A stretch of DNA of 64,000 nt. Source: CAVPKN01 sp963832835. GTDB taxonomy: Bacteria > Chlamydiota > Chlamydiia > Chlamydiales > JAAKFR01. Numbering within the stretch: the stretch's first letter is position 1; each line of letters begins with the position of its first letter. Of the stretch, positions 41,220-51,264 are shown in pieces. Location: contig CAWHVD010000001.1 in NCBI GenBank assembly GCA_963832835.1, positions 2,294,001-2,358,000 of the forward strand, in the 5' to 3' direction. A program made the translations under genes and the position numbers. The notes beneath the pieces are model-generated. The model ran no database searches. It was not told where the DNA came from and saw nothing but the letters and a program-made list of their open reading frames with translations.

Positions 41220-43811
41220 ATGGAAAGTCAGGATGTGCGACGGAAGTTTTTACAATTTTTTAAAGAAAAAGGACATACGGTAGTCCCCTCATCCTCTGTA
41301 GTGCCCGCGGGAGACCCGACACTCCTATTTACCAACGCAGGGATGAACCAGTTCAAAGATGTGTTTTTAGGTCAAAGCCTACGCGATTATGCGCGTGCAA
41401 CCAGTTCACAGAAATGTGTTCGGGTGGGTGGGAAGCACAATGACCTTGAAAACGTTGGACATACAAGCCGCCACCTGACCTTTTTTGAGATGCTCGGCAA
41501 CTTCTCCTTCAGTGACTATTTCAAGAAAGAGGCCATCGACTTTGCTTGGGACCTCACACTAAATGTGTTTGGTTTTGAAGTAGAAAAGATCTGGGCTACC
41601 GTATTCCATGAGGATGAAGAGTCGTTCCAGCTATGGACCCGCTACCTGCCAGATAATCGGATCGTGCGGATGGGAGAGAAAGACAACTTCTGGGCTATGG
41701 GTGACACAGGACCCTGCGGCCCATGCTCAGAACTCTATTATGATCGTGGCGAGAAGTATTCGCAAGGCAGAAACCCTGCCGAAGACATTGAGGGAAACCG
41801 GTTTCTTGAGTTTTGGAACTTGGTTTTCATGGAGTTCAACAGGGGTAAGGGTGGGGAAATGGTACGCCTCCCCAAGCAGTCAGTTGATACAGGCGCCGGT
41901 TTAGAGCGGGTTGTCTCGCTTAAAATGGGCGTGGAGTCGGTGTTTGAAACAGACATCTTACGAGAATTGATCGCTCAGGTCGAACAAGTGAGTGGCAAAC
42001 GGTATGACCAGACACATGAGAGCGCAGCGGCATTTCGTGTGATTGCCGATCATACACGAACACTTGCTTTTGCTATGGCCGATGGCGTTCAACCTAGCAA
42101 TATCGAACGGGGCTATGTACTACGTAAAGTGCTTAGGCGCGCTGTCCGTTATGGACGTCAGCTTGGTTTGGAGCGCCCTTTTTTAGCCGAAATTCTACCC
42201 AGTTTAGTCAAATGTATGGGTGAGGATTTCCCTGAGTTACATGCCTCTGAAGGAAGGATTGCCGAGCTCCTTACCCTAGAAGAAGAGGGTTTTCTGCGCA
42301 CGTTGAAGCGCGGTGGAAATATCTTGAATCAGATTATCCAAGATTCTCACCAATCGGGACAGATTTCAGGCGAGGATGCCTTTAGGCTGAAAGACACCTA
42401 TGGGCTGCCATTGGAAGAGATCGTACTGCTGGCCAAAGATGTGCATCTGCCGGTAGATATCCGCCGTTTTGAGGATCTTGAACACGAGGCAAAAGAGCGC
42501 TCTAGAGGTGTGCGCAAATCGACCGATCAACTGGTTCAGGAGTCACTCTATGAGGAGCATCTAGAAAAACACGGTCCCTGTGCCTTTTTAGGGTATCATG
42601 AACTGAGCGCTGAAGCTGTCGTTTTGGGCATTTTAAGAGAAGGGGTCGAAGTGGCAGCTCTACATGCTGGTGAAGAGGGAGTCGTTTTGCTCAACCAAAC
42701 TCCTTTCTATGCCGAAAAGGGAGGTCAAGTTGGCGATCAGGGAATTATTTCTTCTGACAAAGGCCGCTTCGAGGTCTTAGACTGCCAAAACCCCTTTACC
42801 GATGTCATTGCCCATATAGGGCTTGTACGGGAAGGAGAGGTTCACGTGGGAGACCGCATGACTGCCACTGTCGATTCCCAGCGGCGTAGAAAAATTGCCG
42901 CCAACCACACAGCGACGCACCTGCTGGGATGGGCTCTGCGCAAGGTGCTCGGACCCCATGTGAAACAAGCCGGCTCGGTTGTAGAGCCCACCCGGATTCG
43001 CTTTGATTTCAACCACCATAAGGGTGTGACGCAAGAGGAAATGGAACGGATCGAGGATCTGGTTAATGCTCGCGTACGCGAAAATACGCCGGTGCATACT
43101 TATGAGCTCGAACTGTCCGATGTGCAAGGGCGAGATGATATTATTCAAGTCTTTGGCGACAAATACGGAAGTACTGTCCGAGTCATTGATATCGACTTCT
43201 CCAAAGAGTTATGTGGAGGTACGCATGCTCCTTTTACTGGAAGCATTGGCTACTTTCGCATTGTCAAAGAGGGAAGTGTTGCCTCAGGAGTACGCAGGAT
43301 CGAAGCTGTCACAGGTGCTGAAGCGGAGATTTTCACGCGAGATGAAAAACGTGCCACACAAGCTCTCATTGATAAAGCAAACCAAGACAAAAAAGAACTA
43401 TCTACGCGACTTGCCCAGATACGTAATCAATCAAGAAAGTCAGAGATAATTAGCCTGATGAAAGAAATTAAGAAAGCTAAGGGCAAGATTCCTTATTTCA
43501 TTGAGGTAAAGTCTGTGAATGATCCCGAAGAATTGAAAGAATACGCAGATCTTGCCATGGAAAAGGAAAAATCTCTTGTTTTAGTTTTGATTGGCAAACA
43601 AGAAGATAAATGCTCACTCCTGGTACGTATCTCTCCCGATTGGGTCGGTAAAGGGTTAAAAGCCTCTGACCTGTTAAAAGAAATTGCACCGCTTGTCGGT
43701 GGCAAAGGCGGCGGCAGAGCCGACGCAGCACAAGGAGGCGGCACAGACGTCTCTCAAATCCCTCAAGCATTGGAACGCGCACGGACATGGCTCGAACAGA
43801 CATCTATTTAG
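41220..43811 (+). CDS. alaS: Alanyl-tRNA synthetase
   Basis: Charges tRNA-Ala and edits mischarged Ser/Gly. The 863 residues hold the class II catalytic domain (LLFTNAGMNQFKDVFLG, GKHNDLENVGHTSRHLTFFE, GDTGPCGPCSELYYDRG), the tRNA-binding part with IADHTRTLAFAMADGVQPSN, the editing domain zinc site (NHTATHLL, then CGGTHAPFTGSIG) and C-Ala with a Gly-rich end. Normal length. Its 3' end overlaps mfd by 25 bases. Matches Chlamydia CT749. Confidence 0.97.
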   Translation: MESQDVRRKFLQFFKEKGHTVVPSSSVVPAGDPTLLFTNAGMNQFKDVFLGQSLRDYARATSSQKCVRVGGKHNDLENVGHTSRHLTFFEMLGNFSFSDYFKKEAIDFAWDLTLNVFGFEVEKIWATVFHEDEESFQLWTRYLPDNRIVRMGEKDNFWAMGDTGPCGPCSELYYDRGEKYSQGRNPAEDIEGNRFLEFWNLVFMEFNRGKGGEMVRLPKQSVDTGAGLERVVSLKMGVESVFETDILRELIAQVEQVSGKRYDQTHESAAAFRVIADHTRTLAFAMADGVQPSNIERGYVLRKVLRRAVRYGRQLGLERPFLAEILPSLVKCMGEDFPELHASEGRIAELLTLEEEGFLRTLKRGGNILNQIIQDSHQSGQISGEDAFRLKDTYGLPLEEIVLLAKDVHLPVDIRRFEDLEHEAKERSRGVRKSTDQLVQESLYEEHLEKHGPCAFLGYHELSAEAVVLGILREGVEVAALHAGEEGVVLLNQTPFYAEKGGQVGDQGIISSDKGRFEVLDCQNPFTDVIAHIGLVREGEVHVGDRMTATVDSQRRRKIAANHTATHLLGWALRKVLGPHVKQAGSVVEPTRIRFDFNHHKGVTQEEMERIEDLVNARVRENTPVHTYELELSDVQGRDDIIQVFGDKYGSTVRVIDIDFSKELCGGTHAPFTGSIGYFRIVKEGSVASGVRRIEAVTGAEAEIFTRDEKRATQALIDKANQDKKELSTRLAQIRNQSRKSEIISLMKEIKKAKGKIPYFIEVKSVNDPEELKEYADLAMEKEKSLVLVLIGKQEDKCSLLVRISPDWVGKGLKASDLLKEIAPLVGGKGGGRADAAQGGGTDVSQIPQALERARTWLEQTSI

Positions 43812-46800
43812 GAAATCCTTTGCTGCAAGAATTTGCAGAAAAGACCAAAATGGGCTCCGACTTTGTCGTAGAAGGGCTATGGAATGCTCCTAAAGCTCTT
43901 TTATTGAGTATAGCCCAGCTAGCTTGTGCAAAGCATGTGGTGATCATCACAGGTGGAGGGGCTAGCGAGGGGCGCCTATTTGAAGACTGTGCCTACTTTG
44001 CCGAAAAAACTCCCCTAGAATTTCCCGCATGGGAGAGCCTCCCTTCAGAAGAGATTCCTCCTAGCCCTGATATTGTAGGGGAACGGTATCGTGTTCTGCG
44101 CACAATCCAAGAAAGCGATGAGCCCCAATTGATTTTCACCACGCTACAAGCAGCGTTGCAAAAGCTTTTGCCTCCGCAAAAGCTGAAAAACATGCACTTG
44201 ATCCTTAAAGAAAAAGGTGAAGTGCCTTTTGATGCCCTACCCGATGTCTTGGGTGAGATGGGATACCATCGCCGTGCTATAGCTGCCGATAAAGGCGAGT
44301 TCGCCGTCCGCGGCGGGATTATCGACCTTTTTCCGGTTAACTCGCCAGATCCCTTCCGGATTGAGTTTTGGGGAGATGAAATTGCCTCCATCCGTAAGTA
44401 TGATCCTATTAGCCAAACCTCTGTGGGCAGAGTCCAGGAGATCCTGGTCACCCCCGGTGAAGAATTAGAGCTATTAGTAAAAACTCAAGAGCTAGCTACT
44501 CTTTTCGATTATTTAGGGCCTAAGACTCTGGTTGTTTTTGATGAGATAGCTCACATCGAAGATAAATATGTTTCTCTCAAAAATATGGCAGGAGCCTCGT
44601 CGCGCACCTTTACGAGCTTAGATGAACTTTTCACATCTATCAAACCATGCCAAAAGTTTTTTTTCACCGAAACACCGCTCCAGCAGCTCAGTGAAGTCCG
44701 ATTACTCGACCGTGCAACCCGCCTTGTCTCTTTCGAAACTTTAAACCAGCAGATCACCGCAACTAATTGGTCCTCCCCCTTCTTTTCCCTTTTCTCAGCT
44801 TTCTGTCCTCCTGAGCTAGCTCTAGAAGACTTCTCGCCCGATCAATTTTTAACGGTGCTTTCAGAAGTGCCTGAAAAGATCACTTACCGTTTTCTATACC
44901 AGAACGAATCGGAAAAAACGGCCTTGAAAGATCGTTTGAGTAAACTCGTAAAGCCCTTGGAAGGAGAGTTTGAACGTGGGTATCTATCCTCAGGTTTTTA
45001 CATCAAAGAACCCTCCTTGGCTCTCATCCCGATGACAGAGCTCACCCACCGCTACAAAGTGCGACGGCAAAAGCAGCGCACACACTATCATACCTTGCCC
45101 GTTGAAATGCTCTCCATCAGTCCTGGAGAAGCTGTCGTTCACATGAACAGCGGGATTGGAAGATATATCGGCATCGAAAGGCGCCCCAATCATCTCGGCG
45201 TTGATACCGAATTTATGGTGTTAGAGTACGCTGAAGGGGGTAAACTCTACGTTCCGATGGAGCAGGCAAATTTAATCTCCAAATATATCGGATCCCATGA
45301 GGAAAAGCCCGATCTGCATACGCTCGGCAGCGTGCGCTGGAAACGCGCGCGCGAAAAGACCGAGCAGGCCATTATGGGCTATGCAACTGACCTTTTAAAG
45401 CTACAAGCTGAAAGGCTTCTCAAGGGTGGATTTGTCTATCCAGCCAATAGCGACCTGGTCAATCAATTTGGTGAAGAATTTCCCTACGAAGAGACTGCCG
45501 ATCAGCTGCTAGCTATTGAAAGCATCTTGAAAGATATGCTCTCTGACCAGTCAATGGATAGACTGGTCTGTGGCGATGTGGGCTATGGCAAAACAGAAGT
45601 AGCCATGCGAGCTGCCTTTAAAGCGGTAGTAGATGGGGGTAAGCAGGTAGCTGTCTTAGTGCCTACAACCGTGCTGGCCATGCAACATTACGAAACCTTT
45701 TCGGCACGGATGGCTAACTATCCCCTCAAAATTGGTGTCCTCTCCCGTTTCGTCAAAGCCAAAGAGATCGAAAAAACGCTCCAACTCGCATCCGAGGGTG
45801 CTATCGACATCTTGATCGGTACCCACCGGATCGTCAGTGACGATGTCTCCTTCAAAAACCTAGGGCTCGTGATTATAGATGAAGAACAGCGTTTTGGAGT
45901 GAGAGCCAAAGAGCATTTGAAAAAGATCCGCAAAGAGGTCGATTGCCTCACCCTTTCTGCCACACCGATTCCTCGTACTCTCTATATGTCCCTTACAGGG
46001 ACACGGGCTTTGTCGGTGATCAATACCCCTCCCGATGATCGCCTCCCCATCCAATCTGTCGTGTGCACGGCCTCAGAAGAGCTCATCAAAAATGCCCTGC
46101 TGCGCGAACTGGCGCGCAGTGGCCAAGCGTATGTGATCCATAATCGAGTCGAGTCTATCTACAAAATGGCCGATACAATCCAACAGCTCGTTCCTAATGC
46201 ACGGATCGTGGTAGGTCATGGGCAGATGGGGGCCACGGAGCTCGACAGGGTCTTCCATGCCTTTAAATCGGGCCAGGCCGATATTTTGGTCGCGACCTCG
46301 ATCATCGAAAATGGCATCGACATTCCCAATGCAAATACCATTCTGATCGACCATGCAGAGCGGTTCGGGCTGGCCGATCTCTATCAGATGCGCGGTCGTG
46401 TGGGACGCTGGAACCGCAAAGCCTACTGCTATTTTCTTGTCCCCAGTACAAAAGAGCTCAGCGAAATCTCTCGCAAGCGCCTTTCTGCACTGACGGCGGC
46501 TAATGGTCAGGGCGGTGGCATGAAGATCGCCATGCACGACCTAGAAATTCGAGGCGCCGGAAACATTTTGGGCACCGAACAATCAGGCCACGTAGCCACC
46601 ATCGGCTTCCACCTGTATTGCAAACTGCTCAAAAAGACGATCGCTGCACTTCAGAAAAAAGAGACTCCCCTCTTCTACCAAGAGGTCAAAATCGAATTCC
46701 CCTATGATGCTCGTCTGCCCGAAGATTACGTCAATGAGACAACGCTGCGTATGGAGATCTACCAACGCCTAGGCGATGCAGACAACGAAGCTGAGATCGA

Positions 46801-47068
46801 TCAGCTCATAGAAGAGGTGCGCGACCGCTTTGGTCCACTTCCTCCCTCCGTACAATGGCTCCACCGCGTCACCCGTATCCGCCTCTTTGCCGCCCGCAAC
46901 CAGTTCACCTTGCTCAAGCTCACCAAAGTGGTTTTTCTAGCTGAACAAGCTCATGGCAAAGGGAACAAGATCAGCAAAAAAATCCTCGTAAAGCTCCCAC
47001 AAACTCCTGAAGAGCTCGAGGCTACTGTTACCCATGCTCTGCGGGAAAACTTCCCCCTCAAAAAATAA
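43787..47068 (+). CDS. mfd: Mfd, transcription-repair coupling factor
   Basis: A 1093-residue DNA translocase that removes RNA polymerase stalled at lesions and recruits UvrA. In order: UvrB-like N-terminal region (RGGIIDLFPVNSPDPFRIEF), RNAP-interaction domain (GEAVVHMNSGIGRYIGIERR), Walker A GDVGYGKTEVAMRAAFKA, DEEQRFGVRAKEHLK box, TLSATPIPRTLYMSLTG, helicase C with QMRGRVGRWNRKAYCY, and the TRCF C-terminal domain. The start overlaps alaS by 25 bases, suggesting cotranscription. Matches Chlamydia CT748. Confidence 0.97.
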   Translation: MARTDIYLGNPLLQEFAEKTKMGSDFVVEGLWNAPKALLLSIAQLACAKHVVIITGGGASEGRLFEDCAYFAEKTPLEFPAWESLPSEEIPPSPDIVGERYRVLRTIQESDEPQLIFTTLQAALQKLLPPQKLKNMHLILKEKGEVPFDALPDVLGEMGYHRRAIAADKGEFAVRGGIIDLFPVNSPDPFRIEFWGDEIASIRKYDPISQTSVGRVQEILVTPGEELELLVKTQELATLFDYLGPKTLVVFDEIAHIEDKYVSLKNMAGASSRTFTSLDELFTSIKPCQKFFFTETPLQQLSEVRLLDRATRLVSFETLNQQITATNWSSPFFSLFSAFCPPELALEDFSPDQFLTVLSEVPEKITYRFLYQNESEKTALKDRLSKLVKPLEGEFERGYLSSGFYIKEPSLALIPMTELTHRYKVRRQKQRTHYHTLPVEMLSISPGEAVVHMNSGIGRYIGIERRPNHLGVDTEFMVLEYAEGGKLYVPMEQANLISKYIGSHEEKPDLHTLGSVRWKRAREKTEQAIMGYATDLLKLQAERLLKGGFVYPANSDLVNQFGEEFPYEETADQLLAIESILKDMLSDQSMDRLVCGDVGYGKTEVAMRAAFKAVVDGGKQVAVLVPTTVLAMQHYETFSARMANYPLKIGVLSRFVKAKEIEKTLQLASEGAIDILIGTHRIVSDDVSFKNLGLVIIDEEQRFGVRAKEHLKKIRKEVDCLTLSATPIPRTLYMSLTGTRALSVINTPPDDRLPIQSVVCTASEELIKNALLRELARSGQAYVIHNRVESIYKMADTIQQLVPNARIVVGHGQMGATELDRVFHAFKSGQADILVATSIIENGIDIPNANTILIDHAERFGLADLYQMRGRVGRWNRKAYCYFLVPSTKELSEISRKRLSALTAANGQGGGMKIAMHDLEIRGAGNILGTEQSGHVATIGFHLYCKLLKKTIAALQKKETPLFYQEVKIEFPYDARLPEDYVNETTLRMEIYQRLGDADNEAEIDQLIEEVRDRFGPLPPSVQWLHRVTRIRLFAARNQFTLLKLTKVVFLAEQAHGKGNKISKKILVKLPQTPEELEATVTHALRENFPLKK

Positions 47069-47084
47069 ACCCAAAACTCCAGTG

Positions 47085-47196
47085 ATACCAACCCGCAAAA
47101 ATAACACTGCAAATTTGGGCGCCTAATACCATTTCCGGAAATGGTATAACATGCCATCCAGTCTAAATTTGTAGTGTTATTTCTACGGATTGGTAT
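47085..47196. repeat. Repeat family 2 element with a nested family 1 remnant
   Basis: 112 bp from ATACCAACCCGC to GATTGGTAT; arms of about 36 bases are inverted (AATAACACTGCAAATTTGGG against CTAAATTTGTAGTGTTATT). At 47126-47147 sits ATACCATTTCC fused to GGAAATGGTAT, exactly the two outermost 11-base ends of family 1 with the rest missing. The element fills the mfd-fic gap and could act as a bidirectional hairpin. Confidence 0.85.
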
Positions 47197-47212
47197 GATT
47201 TCTCGGCTGATT

Positions 47213-48343
47213 TTAATCCGCACAGGAACCCATTCTGATCTTTTTTAAACCCCTAGGCCGGTCTAAATTCAGCCAATATCGGGTATGGCGGCGCTCGCCT
47301 GTTTTTGTTAAGGCCCCCTTGTCGACAAGATCAGTTAAATCTCGCGTTGCAGTGGCTTTTGAAGTTTTGGTGATGGTAGTATAGTTCTCTGCGCTTAAGC
47401 CCCCTTTAAAGCCACTGGGGCCTTCGCTAAACATTCTCAACAGAACCTTTTCTTGGCGGACATTGAGCTGCCCTGATAAGTTTATCAACATTTTGGATTT
47501 TTCAATCAAAAAATTAAGAAGGTCGATCGACTCATCTTGGGCTTGTATAATCACATCGGCAAAAAACTCAACCCAGTGCCCCACTTCCAATGTGCAATTA
47601 CATCTTTCAAGAGCTGCGTAATACTCTTTTTTTCGTCTTTTCAAGACTTTAGAAACGGCAATTAAGATGGGCTGCCCAACACCCCGTGCAAGCATTTTTT
47701 CAACTAAAATGCGCCCAATCCGGCCATTTCCATCTTCGTATGGATGGATGCTTTCGAAATAGATATGGGCAATCGCCGCTCGCGCTAAGATAGACTCTGT
47801 TGGACTGGATGCGTTAAACCACTCAATGAATCCTGCCATTTCTTTAGGAACTATTTCCGATGGAGGTGCTTCAAAAAACACTTTAGATGAACCATATTGG
47901 TTAGAGACAATTTGCATCGGCTCTTCATGGGTGCGATATTGCCCCCAATCTATCTCGGAGTGATTTTTAAAGAGCTCAGCATGCCATTTCAAGAGCATGG
48001 CAGGAGTCAGTGGTTGATCAAAGGATTCATAGACATCACAAAGGAGTTTTGCCATACGAGCTTCGGGCTCGCTCTCCTTTTTAGTGGAACTCAGACCAAA
48101 GTGTTTCTTGATCGACGCTTGCAAGCTTTCTCTGTCGAGAATTTCACCTTCAATTTTGGAGCTTTCCAACCCTTCCGAGCTCAGCATTTCCACAACAAAG
48201 AAGTTCAATTCCTCATTATTGATATTTTTTAGAAATGCGCAGGCTGTGCCCACCTTTAAAAGAAATTGCCTCTCTTGTGAGACAATACGATCAGCATCAT
48301 AAGTAAAATGTGGCCAATCAGATAATTGCCAGTTCCAGGGCAT
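47213..48343 (-). CDS. Fic-family protein (probable AMP-transferase) with C-terminal HTH
   Basis: 376 residues. The Fic core carries HPYEDGNGRIGR at 200-211, the full catalytic motif with the active His. An N-terminal SSKIEG (61-66) matches the (S/T)xxxE(G/N) inhibitory helix of class II Fic proteins, with Glu65 able to block ATP. FTYDADRIVSQERQFLLKVG belongs to the Fic N-terminal extension. The C-terminus is a winged-helix (ENYTTITKTSKATATRDLTD, GERRHTRYWLNL). Such proteins usually AMPylate bacterial targets or themselves; a host target is possible. Single gene, convergent with mfd. Confidence 0.88.
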   Translation of the reverse strand: MPWNWQLSDWPHFTYDADRIVSQERQFLLKVGTACAFLKNINNEELNFFVVEMLSSEGLESSKIEGEILDRESLQASIKKHFGLSSTKKESEPEARMAKLLCDVYESFDQPLTPAMLLKWHAELFKNHSEIDWGQYRTHEEPMQIVSNQYGSSKVFFEAPPSEIVPKEMAGFIEWFNASSPTESILARAAIAHIYFESIHPYEDGNGRIGRILVEKMLARGVGQPILIAVSKVLKRRKKEYYAALERCNCTLEVGHWVEFFADVIIQAQDESIDLLNFLIEKSKMLINLSGQLNVRQEKVLLRMFSEGPSGFKGGLSAENYTTITKTSKATATRDLTDLVDKGALTKTGERRHTRYWLNLDRPRGLKKIRMGSCAD

Positions 48344-48428
48344 GAGCGATGGACTCCCTCTCTATAACTCAAAATTCTACATAGATATGAGTTATAGAAC
48401 AAGCTGCTATCGCTCACAAGGAGAGGTT

Positions 48429-48707
48429 ATACCATTTATCAGAAATAAGTTTTACAAGAGCGCAGTGTATTTTACCGAGCACCAAAGCCTGGAGCGAGAA
48501 GCAAACTTGGATAAATTGGTTCGATTGAACTTGCGCTAAGCCGCAATCCCGGCCCCTCAGGGCCGAGTAAGGCCATGCCAATTCGTTTCAAAATCTTTAC
48601 AAGGCGAAGAATCCCGATGCCCTTCAGGGCCGGGTTCTTCAAGGCGAAGGCGCGCAGGGAAAGACAATTGAAAGACAATTGTGAAAATTATTTCTGGTAA
48701 ATAGTAT
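48429..48707. repeat. Degenerate family 1-like element with family 4 palindromes inside
   Basis: Ends ATACCATTTATCAGAAATAA and TTATTTCTGGTAAATAGTAT are inverted with two mismatches, resembling copy D. The interior differs: GC-rich palindromes at 48541-48570 and 48603-48643 (GAAGAATCCCGATGCCCTTC, CGGGTTCTTCAAG) match the repeat at 25547. No gene is seen in 48344-48818. Confidence 0.65.
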
Positions 48708-48818
48708 AATTCTTTTGGGCTTTGTCTCACGGAGTCAAAATGCGGAGGTTATTTTTTTGCGAGCCCTGGGTTCAACAGCTTGCTCAATGAGTGGATTAAA
48801 AGGAAATGAAAGGATTTT

Positions 48819-50615
48819 ATGCTACCCGTATATGACAGAGATCAAGTTCCGCATCTTACCAACCACCACGTTCAAACTGCGCCCCCGTTTATAACCTGTT
48901 GCGTCGCCTGCCAAACAGGTGATCTTCACCAGGTGCGCGCCTGTCTTGCCCAAGATCCCTCCCTGCTTTCCCAATGCGATAGCCAAGGGCAAACCCTCAT
49001 GCATATAGCAGCAGAACAAGACCACATCGAGGTTGTAAAATGGCTCTATAACCAAGATCCCTCCCTGATAGATGTAACCAATAAGAGTAAACTCACCCCC
49101 TTACACCTAGCTGCCTTTCAAGAGCAGATCCCCATCCTTAAAGTCTTTGCAAAAAAGCTCACAGAAAACACACCCCTTATCCTTCAAATTGCCCAAAAAA
49201 GGTGTCCCAAAACGCTTGCATTTATCCTCGAACAAGGTGTTGACCCACAAACTATAAACTCCTCGAAGCAAACCCTTTTACACCTAGCTGCCGAAGCGGG
49301 ACAAGAGAGAAATGTCCGCTGCCTTCTCCAACACGAAGTCCAAATAGACCCTCTTGATCTTTCCAAAAGAACTCCCCTTTTTTTAGCCGTGATCCAAGGA
49401 CATAGAGCAATAGTTAAGCTGCTGATCAAACATCACGCTAAGCTCACTACCTTAAACGAAGAACAAGAGACTCTCCTACACCTCGCAGCTTTCTATGGCC
49501 ACACCCAGCTTCTTAAAGAGCTTTTAGAATATCCCAAATGCAAAGACCTTCTAGAGGTGCAAGACCAAGATGGGAAAACCCCCCTGCATAAGGCCGTTTG
49601 GGGTGATCCCAAACCTAACATTGTGAAACTCCTCCTAGAACACAACGCTAATCCCCACGCAAAAAACCACTACGGCTACACGCCCCTCCACTGGGCTGCA
49701 AAACATGGACACACCCAAAGCGCTAGGTCCCTTCTAAGAGCAGCCCATTTAGTGATTGCCCCCAATGCCAATAACCATCTCCCTTTCGATCTGGCTATCC
49801 ACTTTGACCAAGATGACTTTATCCACTTCTTTTTAGAGACACAAACCAGACTCATCAAAAAACCGCCCTCCTCTGATATAGAAGGCTATTATTTCAAATG
49901 CCTCCTCCAAGCCAAAGAAGAAAACCTCGTCGAAGAGCAGATACTCTATCTCTTAAAACTCAGTCACCTTTACACCGAAAAAGAGAACCTCCTTGTGGGA
50001 GCTAAAATCCTCAATTGCGCCTTCCCCCTTCTCGATAAAAAACACCACCTCTTCAAGCAGTATCTCTTCAAAAAATTAGAGGAGATTGAAAAACTCTTCC
50101 TAGAAAAGCTCGGAATCAAAGCCCTAACCCGCCCCCTCGAAACAAAAAGGATACGCTTAGCCGACATCAGAAAGACAGCTACCCAACCCCAACCCATCCA
50201 AAAGACACTCCGGAGACTCACACGAGAATTTATGCAACTCTTAACCCAACTCATCACCGAAACACAAGAATTCCTAGGACCGCCCCCCGTTAAATGGGCT
50301 GCCATTGGGATGGGCTCCATGTCACGCGGGGAGATGTGCCCCTATTCCGACATCGAATTTGCATTCGTTATTGAAAAAGATACCCCAAAAGCCCTCGAAT
50401 ACTTCCGTACCCTCTCAAAAATCTTAGAACTCAAAATCATTAACCTCGGGGAGACAAAATTTCCCATCTTTGGTGGAAGATATGAAAGTCCCACCCCCGA
50501 TGGTTTTTCCCTCGATAGTGCAGGCAATAGCCCCCTCGGAGTCACTGGAGTCTATGAACTCATCGGCACCCCCAAACAACTCGCCCAGTTTCAATCCGTC
50601 AAATTTTGGCGTTAA
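48819..50615 (+). CDS. Ankyrin - nucleotidyltransferase protein, truncated by frameshifting deletion
   Basis: 598 residues, paralogous to the gene at 59331. About ten ankyrin repeats fill residues 40-330 (QTLMHIAAEQDHIEVVKWLY, KTPLHKAVWGDPKPNIVKLL, YTPLHWAAKHGHTQSARSLL). The nucleotidyltransferase motif GSMSRGEMCPYSDIEF is at 499-514 with G-S, Asp511 and Glu513 intact. Compared with the paralogue, about 230 bases are missing after codon 594, so the frame ends soon after in KFWR. The downstream part survives in another frame to 51264. AAGGA precedes the ATG. Catalysis may remain possible but the helical partner domain is lost. Confidence 0.7.
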   Translation: MLPVYDRDQVPHLTNHHVQTAPPFITCCVACQTGDLHQVRACLAQDPSLLSQCDSQGQTLMHIAAEQDHIEVVKWLYNQDPSLIDVTNKSKLTPLHLAAFQEQIPILKVFAKKLTENTPLILQIAQKRCPKTLAFILEQGVDPQTINSSKQTLLHLAAEAGQERNVRCLLQHEVQIDPLDLSKRTPLFLAVIQGHRAIVKLLIKHHAKLTTLNEEQETLLHLAAFYGHTQLLKELLEYPKCKDLLEVQDQDGKTPLHKAVWGDPKPNIVKLLLEHNANPHAKNHYGYTPLHWAAKHGHTQSARSLLRAAHLVIAPNANNHLPFDLAIHFDQDDFIHFFLETQTRLIKKPPSSDIEGYYFKCLLQAKEENLVEEQILYLLKLSHLYTEKENLLVGAKILNCAFPLLDKKHHLFKQYLFKKLEEIEKLFLEKLGIKALTRPLETKRIRLADIRKTATQPQPIQKTLRRLTREFMQLLTQLITETQEFLGPPPVKWAAIGMGSMSRGEMCPYSDIEFAFVIEKDTPKALEYFRTLSKILELKIINLGETKFPIFGGRYESPTPDGFSLDSAGNSPLGVTGVYELIGTPKQLAQFQSVKFWR

Positions 50616-51264
50616 AAAAGAGCTCCATAGACCCTTTCAAGAAATCCTAGGGTGCCTTTCCCTTTTATACCACCTCAATGAAAAAAGCACCTTTGCAAGG
50701 ATCGATGAGCTATTAAGGCTTAATGTCTTTTGCGCCGAAGGTGCTGAAAACCTTAAAAAAGCCATCAACCAAGTCCTTTCCCTCCGCCTCCAGGTCCACC
50801 TTTTCTACAAAGATGAAAAGGAGTTCCTCTGTCACCCTGAAGAAGGAAAACCACAAGATCCCACCCTCTACTACTTCAGCGAGCAGAACCTCGAGTGCCT
50901 CCATGAAATCTATAAGGTACTATTACCCTTTCACAAGTGTGCGAGCGAGTTTTATCGCACAAAAGATAAGTCAACTTTGAATCAAAGTATCTTTTGTGAT
51001 GGTAGCCCCCATGTAAAAGCGATTACCTTTGAAAAGACTCTGCAATATGCCAAAGCACATGAAGCCTATCAACAGGCTGTATTGAAGAACTTGATAACAT
51101 GTGCAAAAAAAGCATCACCATCTCAGGCCAAAACACTGCAGGAGGTCTCTATGCATTGTAGGAAGCTTTTGGGCGAGGATCCCTTGGTTCAGCAGCTTAC
51201 TCAGTTGGTGGATTTAAACGACTCTACGCACAGGACCTCTTTGAGTGTAAAGGCTCTTACTTGA
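50601..51264 (+). pseudogene. Out-of-frame 3' part of the ankyrin-nucleotidyltransferase gene
   Basis: From about 50603 the frame reads FGVKKELHRPFQEILGCLSL, RLQVHLFYKDEKEFLCHPEE and HEIYKVLLPFHKCASEFYRT, matching the helical domain after the nucleotidyltransferase in the 59331 gene. It is in another frame from the first part because of the ~230-bp deletion. After AKAHEAYQQAV it diverges and stops where the paralogue goes on into TPRs, so the TPR region is also lost. Confidence 0.8.

Noticed and set aside
50470..50600. Upstream part of the second ankyrin-NTase ORF
   Set aside because: Before about 50600 it is a shadow of the first ORF; only the part after the deletion point resembles the paralogue.
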